From: Tridacna crocea
Lineage: Eukaryota; Mollusca; Bivalvia; Cardiida; Cardiidae
DNA: 64,000 nt
Assembly (NCBI GenBank): GCA_943736015.1
Contig: OX031063.1
Coordinates: 1,655,001 to 1,719,000 of the forward strand
Reading direction: 5' to 3'
Part shown: positions 12,510-24,256 of the stretch, one piece after another
Layout of the letters: each line of letters starts with the position of its first letter
Numbering within the stretch: position 1 is the first letter of the stretch
Notes under the pieces: model-generated
What the model was told of the DNA's origin: nothing
The model's input: the letters and a program-made list of their open reading frames with translations, nothing else
The model's database searches: none
Translations under genes and position numbers: made by a program

Positions 12510-13749
12510 TCATAAGAACTTCTCTCTCTTCTGTTTTCTACAGTATGTTGCAGTTCTTTGTCGACTTCGTGTCTTTCTTAGTGGTAGAATTAGTTGGTCA
12601 ACATTTTTTTTTAATCTTTTCCCTACTGATCACAGTATTTTTTTGCGACCTTTCTATATGACTTATGGTAGCATGGCGGGAGAAGGAGAAGGTGCTCAGA
12701 ACGGGCAATTTCTACTTTTCCCACAGTGTTTTGATCCTTGTCAGTTAACTAAAATATCGTTTATACCGTCTCCATATTGTTGTCGATAGATACTTTCAAT
12801 GTAGGACGGTCTGGGGTTTGTGGATTGGGAACGGGTTAAGTGGACAGGACCATATTCTTGTTTTACAGAGGGTAAATGTATCTATAGATAATCGGATAAG
12901 TAAAGTACATGTACATGTAGGTATATGTAGATCTCTGTACAGAGGTGTGTTCTTATGTGTCTCAGAACTGCGGTGTAATTGTATATTCTGGGTGCTTTAG
13001 GATGAAAGGTTTTTTTTTGTTTTCATATAATGAACACGGTAAAAGTAGTCTAAACCGTATTTAGTTAATACCGGTAATGATAACCCATAAATGTTTATGT
13101 GTTACTCAAACTTTGATAGGGATCACTTACATATTTCTGTATGGGTTTATATGTTACAACAGTTTGCACAATCTCTTTACTGTACAGTAAAATTCTAGAT
13201 TTGTCCAAGTTGAAAGCATTTGCTGATCAAATACTATATGCAACATGCATTATGCTGTCTGTCATAGGGTAGAAGGCATCGTTGGAAAAGGAGAAAATGC
13301 TGGTATTCATTGTTTTCTCCTTTTCTAACAATGTTTTCCAAAGGCTTCTTTTTTCTTTGATAAACGGCATTGTGAGGTAAAAGCTTAAAGATCCATTTCC
13401 ACTGGTCATTTTGATAAGTGTGGCAATGTAACATACATGATACATGCCACATATATATTTAGATTAGTGCTTGTACGGATAATGGAACTGATAATTGAGT
13501 GTGTGCATGCAGCCGTGCGTGTGTATGTGTGTGTGTGGACATTATAAATTGTATGCATCAAATAGTGATTCATCCAATCTTCGTAATTTTATACAGCCCC
13601 TTTTCCTTCTTCTATGGTGGCCTTATTCTCTGAGTCTACCAGATTGTTTCTCTTTTTGACTATTCACCAAACACCTATTATTGTTTATGGTATTTTTGAA
13701 AGCTATGATTCGTTGCATTATGTATATGTGAACCACATCCATTTATACA

Positions 13750-15357
13750 ATGAATGTAACAATCTGTACTTTTAATTTGAAAGGGTTACAGATTAGCTAA
13801 AAACGCGAGCACATCTTTAAATGGTTAGAACGAAGTTAATACGCAGTTTGTCTTCTTCAAGAAACACACTCAATACGTCAACATAGCAGAGACTGGGCTA
13901 CTGAGTGGGATGGGAAGTGCTTTTTTTAGTGGGCATAAATCAAATAGTGAAGTTGCTTTTCTCATTAACAAGAAATCAAAAAAATTAAGTAAACAACTTC
14001 AATGAGATCTACATTGGAAGAGTGATAAGTATAAACATTAAAATACATGAGAAGGGGTTTCTTTTAATCAATATATATAGACCAAACAAGGACAATGATA
14101 AACATATCTTTTCAAAACTAATAGATTACATTTCAAATAATACGGATAAAAGTGTAATAATCGATGGAGATTTTAATACAGTATTAAATACAGAAGTTGA
14201 TAAAAAGAATGGTAAAAATGACACAAATAAAAACAATCGAAAGCAAATTCTGAGATTAATGAATGAACATAATCTAAAGGACGTCGGGAGATTTCTTAAT
14301 CAATACACATGGCATTCGAATACTAAACCGACTATTTTCTGCAGATTGGACTATTTCTTAACCTCAGAGTTTATAGATAATGTCATTACAGATTGTAAAA
14401 TAAAACCTGGATATAAATCAGACCACTCTATTGTCATATTAAATATTACTTGTAATCCCTCAAAGAGAGGTCCGGGATACTTTAAATTCAATAACAGTCT
14501 ATTACTAGAAGAAGAATATATACAAAGCATTAAAAGAAGCATAGATGAAATAATTACGGTTAACAAATGTAACCCTAACACATTATGGGAAACCATAAAA
14601 AGCACAATTCGAAACGAAACTATCAAATATGCAACACAAAGAAAAAAGAATAAAATGGATAGAGAAGTGCAACTAGTACGTGAAATTGATAGACTAGAAT
14701 AAAAAAATAGCATAACAACTAATGCAAATGAAAATGATATCGCCAATTTGAATACACTAAAACAAGAACTCGAAATTTTTTATACTGAAAAGATTAATGG
14801 TTGTATTTTAAGAGCAAAAGTCCAGCATATTGAAAATAATGAAAAAGAACTCAAAGCAGTTTGCAAATCTAGACAAACGACATTTCGCACAAAAAACTAT
14901 TCATACACTTAAAATAGATAATACAGAAATCAACAGTAAAGATGAAATTTTGAAAGAGCAACAATTTTTCTACCAGGACTTGTATAGAAAACGATAGAAC
15001 AAGGACAGTGAAATAGACTTTTTAGATACTTAGTTGCGAATACTCAATACTGTTGATAAAAATAGCTGTGAGGGTGTTTTAACGGAGTATAAATGTAAAC
15101 AAGCATTATTTGATATGAAGAATGAAAAAAGTCCAGGATCAGATGGACTTACCGTTGAATTTTATAAAAAATTTTGGGATACATTACAAACTTTTTTTGT
15201 TGATTCAATAAATTACTCATATGAAACTGGTAGTTCAAGCACGCTACAAAAACAAGGTATTATCATTCTTTTCCCAAATGGTGAAAAGAATCTAGAAAAC
15301 CTGTCAAATTGGCGACCTATCACCCTACTTAATACGGATTATAGAATCGCGACAGAA
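13750..15357 (+). mobile_element. Dead L1/Tx1-like LINE, unit 2 copy, cut by the unit 3 junction
   Basis: Same element as 4921-8638 but ending inside the reverse transcriptase after RPITLLNTDY (near 15340), where unit 3 begins. An open frame at 14022-14702 (226 codons) keeps much of the apurinic endonuclease: DGDFNTV, WHSNTKPTIFCRLDYF and SDHSIVILN are readable. An early stop after the first 16 codons is shared with unit 1. There is no C-terminal region, so the copy cannot be autonomous. Confidence 0.85.
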
Positions 15358-15684
15358 CTAAAAATGATTTACAAGCTTGCATTTTAATTACACCTTCCTC
15401 ACTGCCATGGGTGACAAAAGCATTTTAGAATTTGACCAAAAGATGTATACAATATTTTCCAGATTTTTCTCTTTCATTTCAACAACGAAAGCAAATGCTC
15501 TAAGAATATGAAAATTGATATATAAGAAAAAAGAAAAAAGAAAAACGAAAAACAACAAATTTTTTTTTTTAAGTTTTCTTTTATTCCACCCACAACAATG
15601 AACATGAGTTTCATGTCGTTTGTAGCAATCACTCTTATAATAATACATGTAAAATAATCTATCTTGAAAGGTCAGCCAGATTAA

Positions 15685-16232
15685 AGGTGGGTACTTAGAA
15701 TTTTCACATCACACCAAATCAAAATATATATATATATCACTGAAATTTATATGGAAAAACAATACCAATCATCAAAAATTAAGAATCATAAAACTACCCC
15801 CCAAAAATTTTTGATGGTATTCCCTTAAAAGGCTACGTAGCTTCTTAAGCTATTTTTAGATTTCGCGTCAAAAATTAAAAAAAAAAAAAGTGCATTTGGG
15901 AATGTTAAGTGACTGGCACGGGACTAATGACGCTTAAATTTCATTACATAACAAATATGTAATTATTTTTTCATAATATCTTCTTCGGACGCTATGTTTG
16001 AAACTTCGTCTGTGTATTTCCAGTTTGTAAATGAGCGCGTTGTTCATGTAAAAATAGAACGTGTTTCCCGTCGATGTCGACCTTGGCCGTATTAAAGCTC
16101 TAATATCTCGTGTTGTCGGATGGTTTTCGACTACTGGGGTTTTATGAATGACGATTATAAGGCTTTGGGAGTATAAGGATGATATTTTTGTATTTCTGTA
16201 AAATTTTCGTCCCAAATTCTGAAGGGCCACCT
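15685..16232 (+). mobile_element. TTAA-flanked inverted-repeat element, copy A
   Basis: A 548-bp non-autonomous element with ends AGGTGGGTACTTAGAATTTT and, inverted on the right, AGGTGGCCCTTCAGAATTT. TTAA flanks both sides (15681-15684 and 16233-16236). Units 1 and 2 show the empty site with a single TTAA (1135-1138 and 10548-10551), proving a TTAA target duplication. It has no coding capacity. TTAA duplication is the mark of piggyBac-type transposases. Confidence 0.92.
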
Positions 16233-16460
16233 TTAAGGGTAGAACATTCGATCTACTATATCAAAATACTCAGCTCCAATGATCGGCTAGCAGAAATAAC
16301 AACTCATTTTTTGGACGAGCTTTCAATTTTCAATCCTGTGTGACGACTGCGTGATGAAAGCTGAGCATGTAAACAACAACTCAAAATACGTGATGTGTTA
16401 CATCCTGTAATGCTTCCTTAAACGTCGCCTCCAAAGCTATGCTAATATTTACGGTCATGC

Positions 16461-16757
16461 ACGTAGTTGTCCGTAGTTGATTTCAAACGTAGTCAGCAGT
16501 ACTGCTACTACTGTCAACTACGTTGAAGTACGTTCATAGAAGGTTCAAACTTGGCGATATAGAAAGTCTAAGTAGGTTGAACTACGTGTAAGTACGGTTA
16601 ACTACATTCAGCCACGTCCAAAGTGGGTGGGGCTAACTAGGGTATTACTACGTCTAACTACGATTAATTACGCTAAACTTCGCATGAACTACATGTACGT
16701 CCTAAGTAGGCACAACTACGGTAAATTAAGGTCAACTGCGTAAAGCTACGGTAAAAC
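16461..16757. repeat. AACTACG/CGTAGTT word cluster, copy 3
   Basis: Unit 3 counterpart of 1400-1682, more diverged, with an extra CGCTAAACTTCGCATG stretch. Confidence 0.7.
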
Positions 16758-16889
16758 GTTTTGATTGTGTAGGTCAGCAGGGGCAGGCTGCTATCATTGC
16801 CCTTTAAACCACCGTCACATCCAAACCTTGGTCAAATTACATTTATTATTTAATTAACTTAATAAATTATAGCCTTTCTGTTATTGTAA

Positions 16890-17419
16890 AGGTGGCCTTT
16901 CAGATTTTGGGACAATTTCTTTTTTAAAAATACAAATAAATAATCTTTATACTCCCAAAGCGTTATACTTTTCATTCATAAAACCCCAGTAGTCAAGAAC
17001 TAGAGAAATTAGAGATTTACTACACCCTAAGTCGACGCCGACGGGAAACACAATCTATTTTCACTTGAGCAACTTGCTCATTTACATACTGGAAATACAC
17101 AGATGAACCTTCAAACATAGCATCCGAAGAAGACATTTTGGAAAATAATTACATAATGGTTATGTTATGGAATTAAAGCGTAATTAGTCACCTGCCTGTC
17201 ACTTAACATTCCCACAATGCTTTATTTTTATTTTTGGCGTGAAGTCTAAAAATAGCTTAAGGGGCCATGTAGCATTTTAAGGGAATACCACCCAATTTTT
17301 TTTTGTAATATCATGATTCTTAATCATTGATGATTTGTATTTTTTTCCATATAAATTTCTGTGATATATATATATATATTTTTAATTTGGTGTAATGTGA
17401 AAAAACTCAATACCCAACT
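16890..17419 (-). mobile_element. TTAA-flanked inverted-repeat element, copy B (reverse)
   Basis: Reverse-oriented relative of copy A, starting AGGTGGCC and ending CCCAACT, about 530 bp. The right flank is TTAA (17420-17423). The left flank is GTAA, one substitution from TTAA. Unit 2 has the empty TTAA at 11224-11227. Copies A and B face each other about 650 bp apart. Confidence 0.88.
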
Positions 17420-17910
17420 TTAAAGTAATTGGTAATTGATGTAAAAATGAATTTCTTAAATATAAATTTATTATTGAAAGGATATAAGAGGTAAATAATT
17501 AACTATATTAAATTAGATTACTTTTCAATTACATGTAGCAAACAATGGAACAAATACACCCTTGGCAAAAGATGGGTATATATGCAGTAATTATTTTTAA
17601 CTTGGAGTATAATATTACTCTTGGTCATCACATGAAAAGGTGTTGACAGAGCATTCATGAATAATAAACTGTTAAAATGGGAAAAAAATGTACCAAAACT
17701 GTCCAAATCGTAAGACCTTTCAGGGATCAAGTTAAGTGTTCCTAAAATACTGGAACAATGTGGAAAAAGAAGAAAAAGCCAATTTATTTTCTTTTTCCAA
17801 CAATGTTTTCAAAAACTTGGGTTTCAGGGTCGCTGAAAGTCAGGATTGTATAGAAAAGAATTGTATATTTAAAAAGTAATCAGTGGTACATTCGTCATAA
17901 CTTTTTTTTT

Positions 17911-18510
17911 TAGTTAATCTTAGCACAAAGTGTATTCGTCGTGCGTCGTCCGTCGTCCACAATTTCTTTAAACATCTTCTCCTCCTAAACCACTGGGCCA
18001 ATCTTGATGAAACTTGGCAGGAATGTTCCTTGGGTAAAACTGTACCAAAGTTGTTCAAAATATTGAATTCCAGCCATAATTCTGGTTGCCATTGCAACCA
18101 AAAGGAAAAAAAGGCAAAATCTTTGAAAATCTTCTCTGAAACTAGAAGGCGTCGAGCTTTGATATTTGGTAGGTAGCATCTCCTAGTAGACTTCTACTAA
18201 GATTGTTCATATGATGTCTCTGGGGCCAAAACTGGCCCTGCCACAGGGGTCACAAAAACATAGGAACAAAGAAGGAAAACTTTAAAAATCTTCTTCTCTA
18301 AAACTAGAAAGTGCAGAGCTTTGATATTTTGTATGTAGCATCTCCTAGTAGATCTTTACCAAGATCTTTCATATGATGCCCCTGGGGTCAAAACTGGCCC
18401 AGCCCCGGGGATCACAAGTTTGTATGATAGGAACAAAGAAGGAAAGCTTTAAAATTCTTCTTCTCTGAAACTCGAAAGCGTACAGCTTTGATATTTGGTA
18501 TGTAGCATCT
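17911..18510 (+). repeat. Dispersed repeat with about 165-bp tandem monomers (left part)
   Basis: Starts with a GTCGTCCGTCGTCC-type head, then monomers of about 165 bp. Each contains GCTTTGATATTTGGTA, GTAGCATCTCCTAGTAGAC, a GATG-CCCTGGGG-CAAAACTGGCC stretch and AGGAACAAAGAAGGAAA. Monomer landmarks recur near 18176, 18340 and 18506. The gypsy-type element inserted into the last one; the array resumes at 24257. Confidence 0.8.
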
Positions 18511-18988
18511 TGTTATGTACATACCCGGTTATTCATAGCCTTGTACATGTGTGTATTTATTTTGAATAGTTTTCCCCTGTGGCTATTTTTAGAACTCAAT
18601 TCGCTTTTGTGGAATATTGTTCTAGAAGTTTCCGGGCGTTTTTACAATCTGATTACTAGAAATTATGCAACTAATTTTAACACGAATTTTCTGGAAGTTT
18701 CTCTGCTATTATAAAAGGAAAGGTCTTTACATCTCGGCGTTCACTAGCTAATACATGATTGCCAGACTAAAGTGGGGATTATTTTGTGCTTGGATTACAT
18801 TCAGTTAGGATCAGGATCAGACTGGAATTAAGACTGGAATAGTTTGTCTTCTGTATTTAACGTCTAAGGCATTGTTTTGTACTATTGTAATATTGTCACT
18901 GATTATTTGATATTATTGTTAATAAATTCTGTTAATTGTTATCGTTTGTTGCTGGCTTCTACTTTCTAGTTACGCCTGGCTTGTAACA
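18511..18988 (+). repeat. 5' LTR of copy 1
   Basis: 478 bp, from TGTTATGTACATACCC to CTTGTAACA. TATAAAAG at 18710-18717 is the likely promoter box and AATAAA at 18921-18926 the polyadenylation signal. It is about 80 bp shorter than the 3' LTR: it has one copy, not two, of the internal repeat GACTAAAGTGGGGATTATTT plus the following ATTACATTC. Confidence 0.95.
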
Positions 18989-18993
18989 GAAAT

Positions 18994-19011
18994 TGGGGGC
19001 TCGTCCGGGAT
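18994..19011 (+). other. Primer-binding site, tRNA-Pro type
   Basis: TGGGGGCTCGTCCGGGAT begins 5 bases after the 5' LTR. It is the sequence classically complementary to the 3' end of tRNA-Pro and used as primer site by many retroelements. Confidence 0.9.
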
Positions 19012-19236
19012 TGGAAAATAAGACTAACGCATTCGTTTCCTTTTGGGATTAACCATCGATCTAAACATAAGACATAGACGTTTGCTTTTCAGATTTTGAA
19101 TAAAAATCTAATACATCCTCTTAGTCAAAATTTCTTACAGACAGTCTAGTTTTCACTTATTGAAATTTTTTCTCTACATTTTTACTAATCAGTAATTATG
19201 ATACAATTTTGTACTTGAATCCAGCAACAAACAAAC

Positions 19237-20668
19237 ATGTCTTTTGACTTAGATAAATTTACGGCTGAACCGTCTGTGGAGTTATTGAATGTAGGTGAAA
19301 AGACTGATTTGCTTAATCTTGCTAAACACTATAAATTGTCTGAAATAAAATCTTCAATGCGTAAACATGAAATTAAGAACATTTTGGTACAATATTTTGT
19401 TGATGAGGAGATTTTCAATGAAAATGCTCTTTCCCTGATAGGTGACGTACAGTCAGTTTCAAGTTCGAAAGAACTTGAATTAAAATTTCAGATCAGACAA
19501 TTAGAAATTCAAGAGAGGGAGAAGGAAAGAGAAAGGGAAAGAGAAAGGCAGAGAGAAGAAAGAGAAGAGAGAGAGAAGGAAAGAGAAAGGGAAAGAGAAA
19601 AGGAAAGAGAAGAAAGAGAAAAGGAGAGAGAATTTCAATTAAGAATGAGGAAAATAGAAATGCAAGAAAGAGCAAATCAGCCGAAGCAAAATATTGAATA
19701 CAATTTCGATGTTACAAAACATATTAGGCTTGTTCCTCCTTTTCAAGAAAAAGAAGTTGATAAATACTTCCTACACTTTGAAAAAGTTGCAGAAAACTTA
19801 AATTGGCCAAAAGAGCACTGGACCTTACTTCTGCAAAGAGTTTTGATAGGCAAAGCTCGTGGAATTTATACACAACTAGGTGTTGAACAAAGTCATCATT
19901 ATGAGACTGTTACAGAATTTATTTTCGATGGTTATGAGCTGGTCCCAGAAGCACATAGACAAAAATTTAGAAATTGTAAAAAAAGATTCTAACCAGACTC
20001 ATGTTGAATTTGCTAGAAACAAAGAACAGTTTTTTGATAGATGGTGCTGTTCTAAGAAAATAGACCAAAATTATGATAAACTAAGACAACTTATGTTAGT
20101 TGAAGAATTCAAAAGTTGTATTCAATCTGATGTTAAGACATTTTTAAACGAAAAACAAGTTGAAACTTTAGAAGAAGCAGCTCGTCTGGCTGATGATTAC
20201 TACCTTACACATAAAGTTTCTTTTATTGCTAAACCAAAACCTACTTCCTCACATCCCCAAAATAAATTTATGTCTGGTAATTCATCTGGCATGCCCAGTC
20301 AATGCAATACACCCAAACCCAATTTGGTTACTGGGCTTGTGGTTATTGGTATAAAACCTTCCTTACCATTTAAAGGTGTCCATTTACTGCTAGGCAATGA
20401 CTTAGCTGGAGATAAGGTTGTGGTTAATCCACTTGTAACTGACACACCAAATATAGGTCAAACAGATGATCCTATCGAGCAGGAAATTCCTGACTTGTAT
20501 CCTTCTTGTGCATTTACTCGAGCTATGGCTAAAAAGGCCATTTTGAACAACTCAAACTCTGACATTGACTTGATGGATACTTTTATCGGTCAATATTTTA
20601 ATAATGAGATAAAAAAGTCTCTTGATCCCAGTTTGTCTGATACTCAGACAGACTCGTCAATGTCTTGA
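19237..20668 (+). pseudogene. gag region of retrotransposon copy 1 (broken)
   Basis: Begins ATGTCTTTTGAC, as in copy 2. The frame holds an N-terminal helical part, then a long Glu/Arg repeat (about 19510-19630) likely to form a charged coiled coil, then the capsid-like segment. One extra A in a run of seven (near 19980) shifts the frame; it continues to 20668, where TGT has become TGA. A 450-bp in-frame deletion near 20330 removes the CCHC zinc knuckle and the aspartic protease that copy 2 has at 61336-61740. The junction shows a short ATT overlap. The product could not be processed, so this copy is non-autonomous. Confidence 0.9.
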
Positions 20669-20713
20669 CATTCACCACTACGGTCTATTGACCAAGGTCA
20701 CGACACGCTGTCA

Positions 20714-21900
20714 ATGTCACAGCTCATCCAGGAGCAGCAAACTGATCCTGAGATTTCAAAATTAATTTTTAGGGCTTTACCTGAAGATGAAATTTCACAG
20801 GTCCCAATGTGTTACTATATAAAGAATGGGATTCTTATGAGAAAATGGCGACCATTTGATGTCCCACCTAATGATGAATGGGCTGATTACCACCAAATTG
20901 TGGTTTTAAAGTCATATCGTCATGAAATACTAAGTATAGGCCATGAAAGTCCTATGTCAGTTCATCTAGGTATAAACAAGACCTATCACAAAATTATTAA
21001 TCATTTTTATTGGCCTGGTCTCAAATCAGATGTCTCTAAATATTGTAAACCCAACCAAACCTTTCCCAAAGTTCAATTACAACCTATTCCTGCTTTTGAT
21101 GAACCTTTCAGTAGGATACTTACAGATTTTGTTGTTCCTTTACCTCGAACCAAGTCAGGAAATGAGTATCTCTTAACAATTATGTGTACTTCTACCCGTT
21201 TTCCTGTAGCTATTCCTTTAAGGAACATCAAAACAAAGTCAATAGTCAAAGCTCTTATAAAATTTTTCACATTTGTTGGTCTTCCAAAATCAGTTCAGTC
21301 TGATCAAGGGTCAAATTTTATGTCTGCTGTATTCCAACAAGTTATGCATGAATTAGGGATCAAGCATTACAGGTCATCCGCTTATCACCCTGAAAGTCAA
21401 GGTGCTTTAGAAAGATTTCACCAGACATTAAAAAAAATATGATAAGGTCATATTGTTTTGACACTGAAAAACATTGGGATAAGGGCATCCATTTATTACT
21501 ATTTGCAGACAGAGAATCTGTACAAGAATCTCTTGGTTTCAGTCCTTTTGAATTAGATTTTGGCCATTCTGTTCGTGGACCTTTAAAACTTTTGAAAGAG
21601 AAATTTCTCTCAAATGATTAAACACCTTTGAATTTACTACAGTATGTTTCTGACTTCAGAAATAGACTGTCAAGGGTATGTGAGGTTGCTAGGTCCAATC
21701 TTAAAACGTCTCAGGGCAAAATGAAAGGAAGATATGACAACCATGTTGTTGATAGAAAATTAAACAAGGTGACAAAGTCCTTGCTCTTTTGCCAATACCT
21801 GGCAGACCTCTACAGGCAAGATATTTTGGACGCTACACTATTGACAAGAAAACAAGTGATTCAAACTATATAATTAATACTCCAGGAAGGCGTAAAAACA
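20714..21900 (+). pseudogene. Integrase region of retrotransposon copy 1 (broken)
   Basis: Integrase-like reading in pieces (20714-21442, 21439-21621, 21628-21873). The zinc-finger histidine region HLGINKTYHKII and FYWPGLKSDV are readable. A 30-bp deletion between direct repeats GTAAA near 21050 removes the two cysteines of the HHCC finger. SDQGSNFMS and YHPESQGALERFH carry the second and third catalytic acidic residues. A run of eight A against six in copy 2 shifts the frame at about 21435. The domain lies upstream of the reverse transcriptase, the unusual feature of this family. Confidence 0.9.
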
Positions 21901-22189
21901 AACAAATGTGTCATGTAAATATGTTAAAGGAATACTTTAACAGAGATAGCTCTATTTCAAAACCAATTACAATTGTAAACACTTTCTCACAAGAATCAAA
22001 TGTATTTGAACTTGAAGTAAATTCTGACTTTATTGATAAATCTGATTCTAGTCCATCTAAACTTGAGAATTCTGATATTTTAAGAAACCTTAACAACAAA
22101 CTTTCTCACTTGGAACCATCACAACAGGAAGAGCTGAAACAGTTGATACATGAATATGAACATTTATTTCCTGATATCCCTACAAGAAC

Positions 22190-23475
22190 TGATAAAATCT
22201 ATCATGATGTCATTGTGGAAGATTCTAAACAAATAAAGCAACATCCATATAGAATGAATCCTTTGAAACAGAAATACCTCCAAGATGAAGTAAAATACTT
22301 CCTGGAAAATGACTTTATTGAACCTAGCCAGAGTAAATACAGTTCACCATGTATATTAGTACCCAAATCAAATGGAAATTATACGAGCGTAGAATGTGTA
22401 CTGACTATCGTAAAGTGAACTCTGTGACAAAAACAGACTCTTTTCCAATACCAAGAATTGACAGAGTTGGAAATTCTAAATATGTCACCAAATTTGACAT
22501 GCTAAAAGGATTCTGGCAAGTTCCACTGACTGATAAAGCAAAAGAAGTATCAGCCTTTGCTACTCCAAATGGTCTGTACCAGTACAAAGTTATGCCGTTT
22601 GGGATGAAAAATTCTCTTGCAACGTTTCAGCGACTTGTAAACAACGTTATATGCGGATTAGAGGGCTGTGATGCATATATTGACGACATCATCATTTACT
22701 CAGACAGTTGGAGTGACCACCTTCAAAGAATCAGGAAGTTCTTCGACCGACTCAGTAAAGCGAAACTGACTGTGAATCTTGCAAAAACTGAATTTTGTCA
22801 TGCTACTGTAACATTTCTAGGACATCTTGTGGGACAGGGTCAAGTTAAACCTTAAGAAGCTAAGGTCAATGCTATCTCTAAGTTTCCTGTGCCTAAATGT
22901 GAAAGACAGCTGATGCGATTTCTTGGTATGGCTGGCTACTATAGGAAATTCTGTAAAAAATTCTCAGGTATTGCTAAACCTTTAACAAATTTACTTAAAA
23001 AAAGCACAGAGTCAAATGGAATGACAAATGTCAAGATGCATTTGATCGTCTAAAAGCCATACTAAAGAGCGCACCAGTTCTCTTGGCACCTGATTTTGAC
23101 AAATGTTTCAAATTAGCTGTTGATGCAAGTGATGTTGGTATTGGTGCTGTTCTTTTACAAGAAGATAATAATGGTATTGATCATCCCGTTTGTTACTTTT
23201 CTAAGAAGTTTAACAAACATCAGAAAAATTACTCTACCATAGAAAAGGAGTGTCTTGCTTTAATTCTGGCAATCCAGCAGTTCGAGGTTTATTAACCTCT
23301 TCAACTTCACCAATTTTTGTATTCCCTGATCATAACCCTTTAAGTTTTCTATACAAACTTAAGAATCAGAACCAAAGATTACTGAGGTGGAGTTTATTGC
23401 TTCAAGAGTTTAATTTTTACACAAGACACATAAAAGGGAAAGATAACATTATACCAGATGCTCTTTAAAGAGTTT
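22190..23475 (+). pseudogene. Reverse transcriptase and RNase H of retrotransposon copy 1 (broken)
   Basis: Ty3/gypsy-type RT: YSSPCILVPKSNG, TDYRKVNSVT, FPIPRID, MLKGFWQVPL and the catalytic YIDD at 22676-22687, then FLGHLVGQG. RNase H follows (LAVDASDVGIGAVL near 23110, YSTIEKECLAL, HIKGKDNIIPDAL ending near 23468). There is a frameshift near 22385, a stop after VKP at 22853 and others beyond. After RNase H only about 210 non-coding bases remain before the polypurine tract, so no integrase follows. Confidence 0.92.
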
Positions 23476-23684
23476 GAAATTCCAAGTCATTTTTCCTAAA
23501 TCAAGTTCAAACTGGATTTTCAAATTGTACTTTCATTACCTTGACAATTTTCATTAGTCTGAAATAATTATTATTTGAGTTTGTCATTTCCTTAGTAATA
23601 CTTCAGTTAAAGTGTGATATGCATGTATATAACTAATATTGCAAAAAAGAAAGATTTATTTCATAAACCTTTCTTTTCGTTTTC

Positions 23685-23697
23685 AAGGGGGGGGGAG
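23685..23697 (+). other. Polypurine tract
   Basis: AAGGGGGGGGGAG directly precedes the 3' LTR (TGTTATC). This is the expected plus-strand primer position. Confidence 0.9.
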
Positions 23698-24256
23698 TGT
23701 TATCTACATACCCAGTTATTCCTAGCCTTGAACATGTGTGTATTTATTTTGAATGGTTTTCCTCTGTGGCTATTTTTAGAACTGAATTATCTTTTGTGGA
23801 ATATTGTTCTAGAAGTTTCCGGGCCTTCTTACAAGCTGATTACTAGAAATTATGCAACTAATTTTAACATGAATTTTCTGGAAGTTTCTCTGCTATTATA
23901 AAAGGAAAAGCTCTTTACATCTCGGCGTTCACTAGCTAATACATGATTGCCAGACTAAAGTGGGGATTATTTTGTGCTTGGATTACATTCGGTTAGGATT
24001 AGGATCAGACTAGACTAAAGTGGGGATTATTTTGTGTTTGTGTCATATAATTACTGCTTGGATTACATTCAGTTAGGATCAGGATCAGACTGGAATTAAG
24101 ACTGGAATAATTTGTCTTCTGTATTTAACGTCTAAGGCATTGTTTTGTACTATTGTAATATTGTCACTGATTATTTGATATTATTGTTAATAAATTCTGT
24201 TAATTGTTATCGTTTGTTGCTGGCTTCTACTTTCTAGTTACGCCTGGCTCGTAACA
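23698..24256 (+). repeat. 3' LTR of copy 1
   Basis: 559 bp, TGTTATCTACATACCC to CTCGTAACA, followed by the CATCT target duplication. It holds two copies of the roughly 80-bp internal repeat, like the solo LTR and the copy 2 LTR. Confidence 0.95.

Larger units (their letters stand above)
9415..15357 (+). repeat. Tandem segmental duplication, unit 2 (3'-truncated)
   Basis: Collinear with unit 1 from its first base. It lacks the solo LTR of unit 1 and stops inside the LINE reverse-transcriptase region. There the sequence switches near 15350-15360 to DNA matching unit 1 offset 749. It carries its own EGF exon (9569-9700). The unit 2 LINE keeps a longer open endonuclease frame than unit 1. Confidence 0.9.
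15358..17910 (+). repeat. Tandem segmental duplication, unit 3 (truncated at both ends)
   Basis: Sequence matching unit 1 offsets about 749-2330 (GGGTGACA-type start, AACTACG cluster, MITE remnant). It lacks the EGF exon and is interrupted by two 530-550-bp TTAA elements. It is more diverged from units 1 and 2 than they are from each other. It ends in a poly-T tract at about 17910, where a different repeat begins. Confidence 0.85.
18511..24256 (+). mobile_element. Ty3/gypsy-type LTR retrotransposon, copy 1 (complete but decayed)
   Basis: A full LTR-to-LTR element of 5746 bp. The 5-bp target duplication CATCT stands at 18506-18510 and 24257-24261, interrupting a repeat monomer. Order: 5' LTR, tRNA-Pro-type primer site, gag, (protease deleted), integrase, reverse transcriptase, RNase H, polypurine tract, 3' LTR. 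The integrase-before-RT order matches the Gmr1 group rather than usual Ty3/gypsy. Frameshifts, stops and two deletions have disabled it. Confidence 0.95.

Noticed and set aside
19493-19675. Leu/Phe-rich minus ORF, repeated at 60431-60643
   Set aside because: Antisense of the Glu/Arg repeat in gag (TTTCTC triplets); a composition artefact.
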